Assembly: GCF_002368335.1 (NCBI RefSeq)
Contig: NZ_AP018288.1
Span: 3,739,044-3,803,043, forward strand
Direction of reading: 5' to 3'
From: Nostoc sp. NIES-4103
Lineage (GTDB): Bacteria; Cyanobacteriota; Cyanobacteriia; Cyanobacteriales; Nostocaceae
DNA: 64,000 nucleotides
Positions 46,636 to 55,216 of this stretch are shown piece by piece; the stretch's first letter is position 1, and each line of letters opens with the position of its first letter. The position numbers and the translations under genes are program-made. The notes under the pieces were generated by a model, which saw only the letters and a list, made by a program, of their open reading frames with translations, made no database searches and was not told the origin of the DNA.

Positions 46636-46797
46636 GCAGTAACAAGCTACAAAAGACCATAGATAATGAAGGCAGGAGGCAGAAGGCAGGAGGCCGTTTT
46701 TGTAACGAGGATTTATACCCCGTGACAAAAACTTTTCGCCTTAAAAGGCGAGGTTTTAGACCCGATTGTTTTGATAACTCTGTGTATCTCCTTGACA

Positions 46798-47460
46798 CTA
46801 AAGGAGACCAAAATAGGCACTAGTTGCTGCCGATTCAGATGCAATTAGGCGTTGAATTACATCCTCTACTTGTGGTACTAAAGGATGATGTGCGTGAACA
46901 TAATCCAAAATGTTATAACGATACCAAGGAGCAATACTAGGCACTAAACGTAATTGCTCTCGTATTCTATCAGCACATAAAAAACTGTGTCGGGTAAATT
47001 GACTATGCCAAAAATCACGGGGTTGTAGATTAATATGTCCAACTCCATCCTGACCCAAAACTGCGGCAGAAAATACTACTACTGGCGCTACTTTTGTCAA
47101 CCAAGCAACTAACTCTGACGAGACTGATGGATTTAAATGTTCCGCCACTTCTAAACAAATTGCCACATCAAATGTTCTGTTAGTGAATATATTACCTATG
47201 GCAGATGAATCATTCAAATTTACACTCTGAAATTCAACATCTAAATTAGAAAAATCTGGATGAGAAAAACCATCAATAGCAGTTCCCTTAACACCTAATT
47301 TTGCTAACTCTCTACTTAAATGCCCAGGGCCACAGCCAAAATCTACAACTGTTTTTGGTTGATATAAGTTGAATATCGTCGTAGCTATAGTTCCATAATC
47401 AGTGTCAAAATATTTGCTATTAAAAAAATTCTCATCATAAAGAACTGTAGATTTAGTCAT
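46798..47460 (-). CDS. Class I SAM-dependent methyltransferase
   Basis: The 220-aa protein has motif I VVDFGCGPGHLSRELAKLG (near 36-54), an acidic end of strand 2 in GTAIDGFSHPD, and VAICLEVAEHLNP as motif IV. The rest (DFWHSQFTRHSFLCADRIREQL) fits methyltransferases acting on small molecules or glycans, but no substrate can be named. It stands between repeat-containing gaps, with no linked biosynthetic genes. Confidence 0.9.
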   Translation of the reverse strand: MTKSTVLYDENFFNSKYFDTDYGTIATTIFNLYQPKTVVDFGCGPGHLSRELAKLGVKGTAIDGFSHPDFSNLDVEFQSVNLNDSSAIGNIFTNRTFDVAICLEVAEHLNPSVSSELVAWLTKVAPVVVFSAAVLGQDGVGHINLQPRDFWHSQFTRHSFLCADRIREQLRLVPSIAPWYRYNILDYVHAHHPLVPQVEDVIQRLIASESAATSAYFGLL

Positions 47461-47642
47461 TGGTATAGCATTCCTAAATGACTTTTGTGATCAAATAAGA
47501 CACAGGTCTGATACCTGCAACCTGTATTCTAACGTTGTGCCCTCGCCAGATCAATTAAAAATTTATAATCAAAATGTTGAGTATCAAGTAGCGATTCCCC
47601 CATCCCCTTATTGAATTCAACTCGGCTAAAGGGGGAATATTT

Positions 47643-50168
47643 TTACAACACGATAATTGCCCACATACTAACACCCAAAGCGATCGCAGCTAAATGTTGC
47701 CAAAGCATAGTTTTCAGTGGCTGCCGCGCAATTTTTTGTGCTAATACAATAGACAGAAATACTGAAAAAATTAAAGTTGTACCTTGCAGAAAAGACATTA
47801 CAGCAGGATGAGCTACCAATATAGGCAATTGTTCACCGCTTAATCCAAAAGTCGCAAATGTCACAGGCAAAATTCGCCCACCTTCACCCAAACCTAAACG
47901 CAGATAGTGAGCTAAATTACCTCCTAAAACTAACGGTAAATACCCATAGGCAAGCTCTACAAATGGTCTAGGCTTACACCTAAATTTAATTAGTCGCATC
48001 AAGCCATATGCCAAAAATGCCACCAACGCAGGGATAATCAAAACTATCAGTGATAATCCTAAATGTTGCCAAAAATTAGTTAAATCAACTGGCAACTCCA
48101 ACACAGATAATATTTCTGGCAAACGATGCAGATATATTCCACCTAACAACAAAAACAACAATGCTACTTCATATTGATGGGGTACATGAGTTGTCCACAG
48201 TTCAATGCCAGGGGGACGCAAATTGAACTCCACAGAACGGTGGGGACAAGCTTTCAGACAAGTCATGCACAGCACGCAATCTCTGTTATCTTCTAACTGT
48301 GCAGGATGAGAGTACAAGGGACATCCATTGGTTTCCATACCTTCGCCCTTTTGTGGCCCACCCTTGTAACACTGATAAGTAGTGCAACTTGCTGAACAGA
48401 TACCTTGCTGCGCCCTTAATTCAGTCATGGAAAGTTTGGCAAATAAACCATTCATACCGCCAATGGGGCAAAGATAGCGACACCAAAACCGCCGTTCAAA
48501 AATGGCAGAGAAAATCATCGCGCCAGCCGTAATTAATAGTAGCAAACAAGCGCTAAGGTAGGCGGTATTTTCTAAATGCCAGAGTTCTTCCCATAAAAAA
48601 ATCAAGGTAAATAGCCCAAATACAAACCATCCCCCCCATTTTTCCGCTTTCTCTCTCGGCCAGCGTTTGAGTTGTCTTGGCCACAGCCATAGGGAAAGCT
48701 TTTGCGTAATTTCCCCGTAAATCATGAAGGGACAAACAGCACACCACACACGACCTAAAAAGGGAAATAGAAACAAAAAGAAAGGCCACCACCAAGCCCA
48801 AAATAGATTTAAAGCTAAATTGCGATCGCGTGTTTGCGGGCCAATAAATAACACCGCGACGATGATCGCAAACGCTGCGACAGTAAAACCATAATTAATG
48901 CGATCGGGCCACCAAGAACTACGCAAAAACCGCCGCAAACCAGGATAAGCATTCAACAAATTGACGCGGAATCGCTTTTTTTTGGGGTCGGCTGACCAGA
49001 AAATCTCTTCTGTTAACTCCTGGCTTTCTCCTGCTTGCACAATTGCCCGTTCTACCAGGTTTTTCAACTCTTTGAGATTGCCAGGAAAATCATAGGACTG
49101 CAAGCTACGCAAAGCTTCTGGAGTGATGCGCGGTTTAGGCAGACCTCTAGCTCGAACGTAGAGACTACTGTAATATTCTACTTGAGCTTTAATATCAGCT
49201 TTCCGTACTCTTAGCGGCGGTACTTTGATTACATGACCAACACAACGTTCAATTATTGACTCCGATTTTTCGGAAACAATCAGAATACGTGCTTTACTAT
49301 GGCGAGGTTCAGCAGCTGGTGCTTCAGGGCGAGTCACAGGGGTATATATACCCGTTTCTACCAACTGTTTAATTAATGGTAATAACTCCGGCGGTATTTC
49401 TTGGATATTGTTTAGAATTAAACTACCTTCTCCCAGCCATTCTAATAGCCCTGGTTTGCCTCCAGCGCGACCGAATAAATCAGCACCGCTAGTTTGCAGA
49501 ATTCCACAGTTGACTTTAATAATTGGTTCTCGCCGCTTGGGAGAACTGTAGTGAATGAGGGCGGCTATATTATCTTTTTCTAAGCCTGGTTCCCCAAAAA
49601 TATCCACAGACTTACCATCAGCAGCGGCTTCTCGAATTTGCTCCCGCAAACGCACGGCGTAGCGACTTGTTCCCACAATTCCCCGCTGCGCCTTGGTGAC
49701 TAAATATGGTCGCAAAGCTATGGAACGTTCTTGTTCATAAGATAAAGCAGACGTTACCTCAGCTAATTCTTGAGCCAATTTACGAGAAAAAGCCTGAGCA
49801 ATTTCCGGGTATTGGCTGACTAAAGCGCGAAATTCAGCCGCAGGTACAACCCACACATGAGATTCTGTGACGGCGGTAATTGTGAGTGGAGTTAACTCAT
49901 CCAAGAGTAATTCTTGGAGTTGAATGACTGATCCGGGTAAGTAACCACAAGCAAAAGCTGAGTTACTTTTATTGTTAGTATTGCTTTCGAGTTGACCTTC
50001 TACAAGAATGTAAAGCGCTTTTGGGGAAGTACCTTCGCTTACTAAGTCTTTTTGCGCTGGTACAACTTGTGCTTCAATCACTTGGGCGATCGCATCCAAA
50101 ACTTCAGGTGAGAGAATTCCTAAAGTCGTGCGTTCTTGTAGCCACGTAAGTTTTTCTGGAGATGTCAT
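47643..50168 (-). CDS. CRP-like domain + degenerate AAA+ + membrane [4Fe-4S] (NapH/NosR-like) fusion protein
   Basis: The ATG at 50168 (MTSPEKLTWLQERTTLG) has GGAGAA seven bases upstream and is preferred over the ATG at 50225. The roughly 841-aa protein has three parts. Residues 1-130 form a cyclic-nucleotide-binding/CRP-like sensor (LVEGQLESN, AFACGYLPGSVIQLQELL). Residues 160-390 resemble sigma-54 activator AAA+ domains, but the P-loop reads GEPGLEKDN, Walker B is LILNNIQEIP and the GAFTGA loop is replaced by GRAGGKPG, so neither normal ATP hydrolysis nor sigma-54 contact is expected. From about 400 on are several membrane helices with CAVCPFMIYGE, CRYLCPIGG and DCVLCMTCLKACP, as in NapH/NosR/RdxA-type ferredoxin membrane proteins. 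Likely a redox-linked membrane sensor; function unknown. Confidence 0.88.
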   Translation of the reverse strand: MTSPEKLTWLQERTTLGILSPEVLDAIAQVIEAQVVPAQKDLVSEGTSPKALYILVEGQLESNTNNKSNSAFACGYLPGSVIQLQELLLDELTPLTITAVTESHVWVVPAAEFRALVSQYPEIAQAFSRKLAQELAEVTSALSYEQERSIALRPYLVTKAQRGIVGTSRYAVRLREQIREAAADGKSVDIFGEPGLEKDNIAALIHYSSPKRREPIIKVNCGILQTSGADLFGRAGGKPGLLEWLGEGSLILNNIQEIPPELLPLIKQLVETGIYTPVTRPEAPAAEPRHSKARILIVSEKSESIIERCVGHVIKVPPLRVRKADIKAQVEYYSSLYVRARGLPKPRITPEALRSLQSYDFPGNLKELKNLVERAIVQAGESQELTEEIFWSADPKKKRFRVNLLNAYPGLRRFLRSSWWPDRINYGFTVAAFAIIVAVLFIGPQTRDRNLALNLFWAWWWPFFLFLFPFLGRVWCAVCPFMIYGEITQKLSLWLWPRQLKRWPREKAEKWGGWFVFGLFTLIFLWEELWHLENTAYLSACLLLLITAGAMIFSAIFERRFWCRYLCPIGGMNGLFAKLSMTELRAQQGICSASCTTYQCYKGGPQKGEGMETNGCPLYSHPAQLEDNRDCVLCMTCLKACPHRSVEFNLRPPGIELWTTHVPHQYEVALLFLLLGGIYLHRLPEILSVLELPVDLTNFWQHLGLSLIVLIIPALVAFLAYGLMRLIKFRCKPRPFVELAYGYLPLVLGGNLAHYLRLGLGEGGRILPVTFATFGLSGEQLPILVAHPAVMSFLQGTTLIFSVFLSIVLAQKIARQPLKTMLWQHLAAIALGVSMWAIIVL

Positions 50169-50237
50169 TGTCTGTTCTCCGTTCAGGCTGCTGTATAAAG
50201 GAATTATCCCTGAAACAAATGTCAAAAGAGCTGCCTG

Positions 50238-50330
50238 ATGAGTTTGTCAGATCTGCCTAATCTCTGGGTTCCCTTGGTGCTTCTAGGTTTAATCGTGCTT
50301 GCTGCTGTTTTTTTCAGTCGCAGTAGTTAA
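50238..50330 (+). CDS. Candidate 30-aa single-span membrane peptide
   Basis: An ATG at 50238 gives 30 codons and TAA: MSLSDLPNLW, then a hydrophobic stretch VPLVLLGLIVLAAVFF, then SRSS. This is a textbook one-helix membrane peptide with a positive C-terminal end. AGAG lies seven bases before the ATG. It starts 70 bp from the start of the divergent CRP-ferredoxin gene. It resembles the small subunits of photosynthetic complexes in size and shape but does not match any I know by sequence. Could be chance, but length, hydrophobicity and RBS together favour a gene. Confidence 0.5.
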   Translation: MSLSDLPNLWVPLVLLGLIVLAAVFFSRSS

Positions 50331-50459
50331 GCCAAAACACATTGAGTTTGCATACTCGATTGAATTTTTTTGTTTCTCCCTGAAGGAAGAAGCTTGTACT
50401 ATGTGGAGTGCTGTAAAATCTTTACCTACACCCCACACACTATTCCGGTGAGAAACAAT

Positions 50460-51131
50460 TTACAAGAATGTTTTATGGCGGCATCGTTTTAGGATTAAAC
50501 CTGCCCCAATCACACCTATACCAATTAAGGTTGTGGTTGCTGTTGGTTCTGGAACTGACTGGGGAGTTTGCAAGGTGAATGATAGTTTTGCTAAACCCTC
50601 AGAAGGGCCTCCCGACAGATTCAGCTTATCTTCTTGTGTAAAAGTTATTGTGCCTGTAGCATTCTGGAATAAGCCTGTTCCGCCAAAGATAGTTATTGTA
50701 CCACTACCCTTAATAGTTTCTTCTAAAAAGTTAATTTCAGCTCTATCACTTGCTCTGCCAAATAACTCATTAGCTCCGCCATAATACCTGTCAGAAAGTA
50801 GTGGTTCGTCTGTTAAACCAAACACAGTGGGATCTGAATTAAAGGTATATTTGGTGATTAATGGATTGTCACTGGGTTCAAGCTTACCGTAAGTATTGCT
50901 AGTAAAGTAATTCAAACCATAAGGGACAGGTTCGACACTTTCACCTGTAATGGTTGCCCTGATAATATCCAAGTCAGGTCTGTAGCTAGTATCAATGGTT
51001 ACTAAAGTATTGTAGTCAGCATTAAATGTATAAGTTTTAGTAGTTTCTGCTGTTGCGCGTTGTGTGTTTAACCCGAAACTAACTATCGTTAAAGTCAAGG
51101 GAATTAGCCAAGCACTTTGTGAACTCAACAT
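50460..51131 (-). CDS. PEP-CTERM sorting-domain protein
   Basis: The 223-aa protein has an N-terminal signal peptide (AWLIPLTLTIVSFGLNTQRATAE) and a C-terminal PEP-CTERM anchor: VPEPTATTTLIGIGVIGAG, hydrophobic helix, then basic KRCRHK. Such proteins are exported, cleaved by an exosortase and attached to the cell surface or extracellular polymer. The middle (about 30-190) is beta-rich and lacks a recognised domain; FGGTGLFQNATGTITFTQED resembles the common motif of cyanobacterial PEP-CTERM proteins. Single gene; role unknown. Confidence 0.88.
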   Translation of the reverse strand: MLSSQSAWLIPLTLTIVSFGLNTQRATAETTKTYTFNADYNTLVTIDTSYRPDLDIIRATITGESVEPVPYGLNYFTSNTYGKLEPSDNPLITKYTFNSDPTVFGLTDEPLLSDRYYGGANELFGRASDRAEINFLEETIKGSGTITIFGGTGLFQNATGTITFTQEDKLNLSGGPSEGLAKLSFTLQTPQSVPEPTATTTLIGIGVIGAGLILKRCRHKTFL

Positions 51132-51857
51132 AATTTTTTCTATCTGTAAAAACTAATAATAGTTTTGCTGCTAGCCAGTTTTGATATCGCCAGGCTGATT
51201 CGCAAAATAGTTGTTGAAAACTATTACAAATTATCTTAAATGTACTGAGTTTTAATTTCAAGATTTTTCAGTCGATATTTATAGGATTATTTTTAGATAA
51301 TTGCTATAAAATAGGCAAGATAAAATGAAGTTTTTTATGTTACTGTAACTTAAAATTGGTATGCTCGTACCAAGCATCAGCTAATCTATAGGGCTATAGC
51401 AGTCCGCTTTGATTTTTGAACTTACTTGCACAATGCAGGGAATGGGGAGTAGGGAGTAGGGAATAGGGAATAGGAAAGAACCATTTTTAAGTTGTACTGA
51501 ACTTCTTCAAAAATCAAATAGGAGTCCTATAGATGTGAAACTACGGCTTGCCAATGAAAGACCTTGACTCACTTTTCCCAATCATGTAAATCATCCATTC
51601 GCAGACGAGCAGCGACATGGAATTTCTATGAAACAGGTTCATCAAATAATGCACATAATATTCCCATAAATATTAATGAAATACTAATTATTAAATTTGG
51701 CTGAGAAATTGCTAAAATTTTCTCAACACAATATCAGCTTTATAGATGTATTTTTTTAGATATTCATCATTATTGAATTAATGATTTCAGGAATAATCAG
51801 GTTAAAGTCAAAGTTAAAAGTGATCCTAATCATTATTGCGGTAAGGATTTGTTATTC
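51132..51857. other. Intergenic region with one inverted-repeat element
   Basis: AT-rich leaders of two divergent-facing genes. Bases 51394-51532 form an element with 27-bp imperfect inverted ends (CTATAG...TTTGATTTTTGAA) that contains a GGGAGTA/GGGAATA heptamer array. No gene seen. Confidence 0.75.
51394..51532. mobile_element. MITE-like element, 27-bp imperfect inverted termini
   Basis: CTATAGCAGTCCGCTTTGAT at 51394 and its inverted counterpart ATCAAATAGGAGTCCTATAG ending at 51532 match at 22-23 of 27 positions over the full arms. The interior is partly heptamer repeat. 139 bp, non-coding. Confidence 0.75.
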
Positions 51858-52388
51858 ATGAAAGCCAAGCACTTGTTCATTCTGGGTATAACTGCTCTGT
51901 TGATGGTTAGCTGCATCAGAGAACCATCAAATCAACAAGTTACTACAACTACTACATCTACAAATGCAAGTTTACCCATAGCCTCAAATCCGTTGAATAC
52001 TTCATCTCAGTCTGCTCAATCTTCGGATACAACTACTCTTAAATCGGGTACATTCGTTTCTGGAGAACACAAAACTCAAGGAACAGTCCGCATTACTAAT
52101 AAAGATGGTAAATCATTTATTGAGCTTGATGAATCATTTAAAACCTCGACATTAGGGCCTGATTTAGTAGTAGTTTTACATCGTTCCGATAACGTTATTA
52201 GTTCAACTAAACCACCATCCTATTCCTTAAAAGAAGGAGATTATATTGTCATATCTCCTTTACAAAAATTTAGCGGTACTCAAAAATATCTCATTCCTAG
52301 CAATATTAACTTAGCAGAATACAAATCGGCTGCTATCTGGTGTCGCAAGTTTAATGCTACTTTTGGTGCTGCCAGTTTGAGCAGTTAA
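51858..52388 (+). CDS. DM13-domain lipoprotein
   Basis: The start is ATG 51858 (MKAKHLFILGITALLMVSC); the TTG at 51849 is less likely. The signal peptide ends in a lipobox LMVSC, followed by a Thr/Ser-rich linker and one DM13 domain (about 70-175): GTFVSGEHKTQGTVRI, LGPDLVVVLH, YIVISPLQKFSGTQKYLIP and AAIWCRKFNATFGAA with the conserved Trp-Cys. DM13 domains are proposed to be redox or electron-transfer modules in extracellular proteins. Expected to be membrane-anchored and periplasmic. Confidence 0.9.
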   Translation: MKAKHLFILGITALLMVSCIREPSNQQVTTTTTSTNASLPIASNPLNTSSQSAQSSDTTTLKSGTFVSGEHKTQGTVRITNKDGKSFIELDESFKTSTLGPDLVVVLHRSDNVISSTKPPSYSLKEGDYIVISPLQKFSGTQKYLIPSNINLAEYKSAAIWCRKFNATFGAASLSS

Positions 52389-52804
52389 ACTTAATTGTTC
52401 AGTCTTTTACACTGTTAAATGCTCAGCTTTCAACTAGGGCAAACGCATCTATAATCAGATCTTGCATCTCTGGCTGAGTACGCCTTGAACTTAAGTTTAA
52501 GGCTTATAGCTCAAGTCCGTTTTAACGGACTGAAATTTATATTTAGTAAGCTTTAGCTTAGTTCAGCTTTGAGCCAAGAAATTTATTTCTTGGCGGGAGA
52601 TTGGGTAGGTGCAAGATCTGAGTTACCTTAGTGCCTTAGTGAAGCAGTCCAATCTTGGGGTTTCCCCTTTCGGGTGGTTGACTAGTCGATTTTTGAACCA
52701 CCAAAGCGATCAGAAGAATCAGCACAAGCTTTATTCAGCACTTTGCTATACATCTGAATTAGGATTGCTATATGCTTTAATCAATCCTACAGCGGCAAAA
52801 CAAC
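52389..52804. repeat. Intergenic repeat region
   Basis: Bases 52495-52620 share GAAATTTATTTCTTGGCGG and TGGGTAGGTGCAAG with 23540-23595, plus a TCCGTTTTAACGGA palindrome. The remaining sequence up to 52804 has an open frame of 75 codons without family resemblance; I do not support it as a gene. Confidence 0.7.
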
Positions 52805-54289
52805 GTGAATCTCCCATTGATTACTCGCGCTGAAGAACATAACGAGAAAATAGCGATAGTTACAACCGCAAAAGCATTTAGCTATCGGGATTTGCTTGAC
52901 ACCTCCAGTCAAATTGCCACAAGCCTTCTGGAGAAAGCAGAAGATTTACAGGAGCAGCGAGTCGCCTTTCTCATCCCGCCTGGGTTTGAGTATGTAGCTA
53001 CTCAGTGGGGGATTTGGCGTGCTGGCGGTATAGCGGTACCTCTGTGTGTTTCCCACCCACGCCCAGAATTAGAGTATGTGATTACAAATTCAGGAGCATC
53101 AATTATTGTTGCCCATCCTCATTTTGAGGGTATACTGCGGGCGATCGCCTCTGAAAACAATTTGCGATTCATCCTCATCTCAGATACCTTGTCATCTGAT
53201 ATTAGTCGCCTACCACAGGTAGATATTACAAGACGTGCCTTAATTCTCTACACCAGCGGTACAACAGGTAAACCCAAGGGTGTAGTGACAACCCATGAGA
53301 ATATTCAAGCGCAAGTGACTAGTTTGATTACTGCTTGGGAATGGACATCAAGCGAACGCATTTTACATGTCCTACCACTACATCATATTCATGGCATTAT
53401 CAACGTTCTCACATGTGCTTTATGGGCTGGCGCGGAATGTCACATGTTAAGCAAATTTGATGCCGAAGTCGTATGGCAGCGAATTTCTCAGGGTGACTTA
53501 ACTTTATTTATGGCAGTACCGACAATTTATGTCAAATTAATTGCCGCTTGGACAGCTGCTTCTAGTGATTCCCAAAAAAGCATGTCAGCAGGTTGTGCCA
53601 AAATGCGCCTGATGGTTTCTGGTTCAGCAGCCTTACCAGTTCAAGTGTTGGAAAAGTGGCAGACTATCAGCGGTCATTTTCTACTAGAACGCTACGGGAT
53701 GACTGAAATAGGCATGGCGCTATCCAACCCTTTACACGGTCAACGGTCAGCAGGATATGTTGGTCAGCCATTGCCAAATGTGGAAGTCAGATTAGTGGAT
53801 GACAACGGAGAATTAGTTCCACCAGGTACACCAGGAGAAATCCAAGTCAAAGGCCCCACAGTATTTTTAGAATATTGGCAAAACCCCCAAGCAACCGCAA
53901 AAGCTTTCTGTGATGGTTGGTTCTGTACTGGTGATCTTGCCGTAGTTGAAAACGGCAACTACCGTATTCTCGGTAGGATGAGCGTGGATATCATCAAAAC
54001 CGGAGGCTATAAAGTTTCAGCTTTGGAAATTGAAGAAGTGTTAAGAACCCATCCAGATATTACTGAATGTGCAGTGGTTGGCGTTGCAGATGCCGAGTGG
54101 GGTGAGAGAGTTTGTGCTGCCTTAGTCTTGCAACCAGAACGCAGTTTAACATTAGAATCTTTCAGGAGTTGGGCAAAAGAGCAATTAGCAGTCTATAAAG
54201 TACCAACCCAAATTCTGTTAGTTGCAGAATTACCTCGCAACGCAATGGGCAAAGTGACTAAGCCGACAGTGGTTGAGTTATTTCGTTAA
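52805..54289 (+). CDS. Acyl-CoA synthetase (ANL superfamily, MatB/ACSF3-like)
   Basis: The 494-aa AMP-forming ligase has ILYTSGTTGKPKGVVTTHEN (P-loop), LPLHHIHGIINVLTCAL, ERYGMTEIGMALSNP, WFCTGDLAVVENGNYRILGR and PRNAMGKVTKP with the catalytic Lys. The HHIHG and GMTEIGMALSNPL patterns are close to malonyl-CoA or ACSF3-type synthetases; the acid substrate is inferred only. It starts with GTG at 52805. It is a soluble enzyme, separate from the NRPS block, and not obviously part of an operon. Element copy C lies 100 bp after its stop. Confidence 0.92.
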   Translation: MNLPLITRAEEHNEKIAIVTTAKAFSYRDLLDTSSQIATSLLEKAEDLQEQRVAFLIPPGFEYVATQWGIWRAGGIAVPLCVSHPRPELEYVITNSGASIIVAHPHFEGILRAIASENNLRFILISDTLSSDISRLPQVDITRRALILYTSGTTGKPKGVVTTHENIQAQVTSLITAWEWTSSERILHVLPLHHIHGIINVLTCALWAGAECHMLSKFDAEVVWQRISQGDLTLFMAVPTIYVKLIAAWTAASSDSQKSMSAGCAKMRLMVSGSAALPVQVLEKWQTISGHFLLERYGMTEIGMALSNPLHGQRSAGYVGQPLPNVEVRLVDDNGELVPPGTPGEIQVKGPTVFLEYWQNPQATAKAFCDGWFCTGDLAVVENGNYRILGRMSVDIIKTGGYKVSALEIEEVLRTHPDITECAVVGVADAEWGERVCAALVLQPERSLTLESFRSWAKEQLAVYKVPTQILLVAELPRNAMGKVTKPTVVELFR

Positions 54290-54392
54290 ACCTCAAAGCT
54301 CCAGTGTATAACTGAGGCTTTGAGAATACTAGATGAACACTAAACGTTAAAGAGTTGGACAAATGCTCACCTTGTTTGTGCAGAGGTATGTA

Positions 54393-54597
54393 GGGAGCAA
54401 TGCGATGAAAGTGACATGGCAGAGCTGGGGGGGCTGGGGAGGCTGGGGAGGCTGGGGAAGAAGCAGAAAATAAGTGTATTTTTCAGATTTCAAGTAGCAA
54501 AAAGGACTATTTTTTCTCTTTTCTCCCCCAGCTACCCCAGCTACCCCCGCTCCCAAGCGCTCATTTCACGACGATCTCACATTTTCGCGTTGCTCCC
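54393..54597. mobile_element. 205-bp MITE-like element, copy C
   Basis: The termini GGGAGCAATGCG (54393) and CGCGTTGCTCCC (ending 54597) are inverted. Flanking direct repeats GGTATGTA (54385-54392 and 54598-54605) mark an 8-bp target duplication. Orientation is opposite to copies A and B; the same length as copy A. It sits 38 bp upstream of the DUF433 start and could carry its promoter. Confidence 0.95.
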
Positions 54598-54634
54598 GGT
54601 ATGTATAGTATTAGTTTTACAGAAACTAGTGAAT

Positions 54635-55009
54635 ATGACTTTGGCATCAAATGGACAAACAGCCATCATCCGTACAGAACGCGGACTGACAATAGCGGGA
54701 ACGCGCATCACCCTCTACGACGTAATGGATTATGTAACTGCCCAGTACCCTGCTAAATTTATTCGCTCTTTGTTTGACTTGACAGAAGAACAAATCAATG
54801 CAGCACTTTCCTACATAGAGTCACATCGGGCTGAAGTTGAAGCCGAATACCAAGTTGTTCTTAGGGAAGCTGAGGAACTTCGGCAGTATTATGAAGAACA
54901 AAATCGTGAACGGGTTGCCCGAATTGCCACCCTACCACCACCACCAGGTCTAGAAGCCGCCTGGGAAAAACTTCAGGTATCGAAGGCACAGCATCAGCCC
55001 CAGTCATGA
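54635..55009 (+). CDS. DUF433-domain protein
   Basis: The start is ATG 54635 (MTLASNGQTAIIRTERGL); the frame is open upstream through element C but those residues only translate the repeat. The product is 124 aa. The core TIAGTRITLYDVMDYVTAQY and LTEEQINAALSYIESHRAEV is that of DUF433, a small winged-helix-like family often linked with VapC/PIN-type partners. Here there is no toxin beside it. The C-terminus is charged and helical, with a PPPPG stretch. Its promoter may lie in, or be altered by, the inserted element. Confidence 0.85.
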   Translation: MTLASNGQTAIIRTERGLTIAGTRITLYDVMDYVTAQYPAKFIRSLFDLTEEQINAALSYIESHRAEVEAEYQVVLREAEELRQYYEEQNRERVARIATLPPPPGLEAAWEKLQVSKAQHQPQS

Positions 55010-55064
55010 TTTTTTTAGTTGCGTATTATAACGATCGCCCCCAATAGGTTCGGATAACAATAGT

Positions 55065-55157
55065 AGGACTTACGCAAAAAAACTCTCAAACTCTCATTCC
55101 TCTGTGTCCTCTGCGTCTGGAGTGGTTCGTTTTTCCATAACCCGTTGCGTAAGTCCT
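55065..55157. mobile_element. MITE-like element with AGGACTTACGCAA termini
   Basis: AGGACTTACGCAA (55065-55077) is exactly inverted at 55145-55157; 93 bp in all, with a CCTCTGTGTCCTCTGCGT core. AATAGT occurs on both outer sides. Non-coding. Confidence 0.8.
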
Positions 55158-55216
55158 GAATAGTAAAAATGAGGAAGATCAGGGGAATTTTGCTCCCTTA
55201 TCCCCCTCATCTCCCC

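Noticed and set aside
46636..46728. 31-residue extension of the isochorismatase-like hydrolase
   Set aside because: It translates GGCAGGAGG-type repeats; the conserved FIIDIQNGF begins only a few residues after the ATG at 46635.
47643..50168. Sigma-54-dependent transcription activator
   Set aside because: No GAFTGA loop, damaged Walker motifs and no DNA-binding helix-turn-helix end; a membrane ferredoxin module follows instead.
52609..52833. 75-aa ORF upstream of the acyl-CoA synthetase
   Set aside because: Overlaps the synthetase start in another frame, begins within a dispersed repeat and resembles no family.
54416..54634. N-terminal extension of the DUF433 protein
   Set aside because: It is encoded by the mobile element copy C; the conserved protein starts at 54635.
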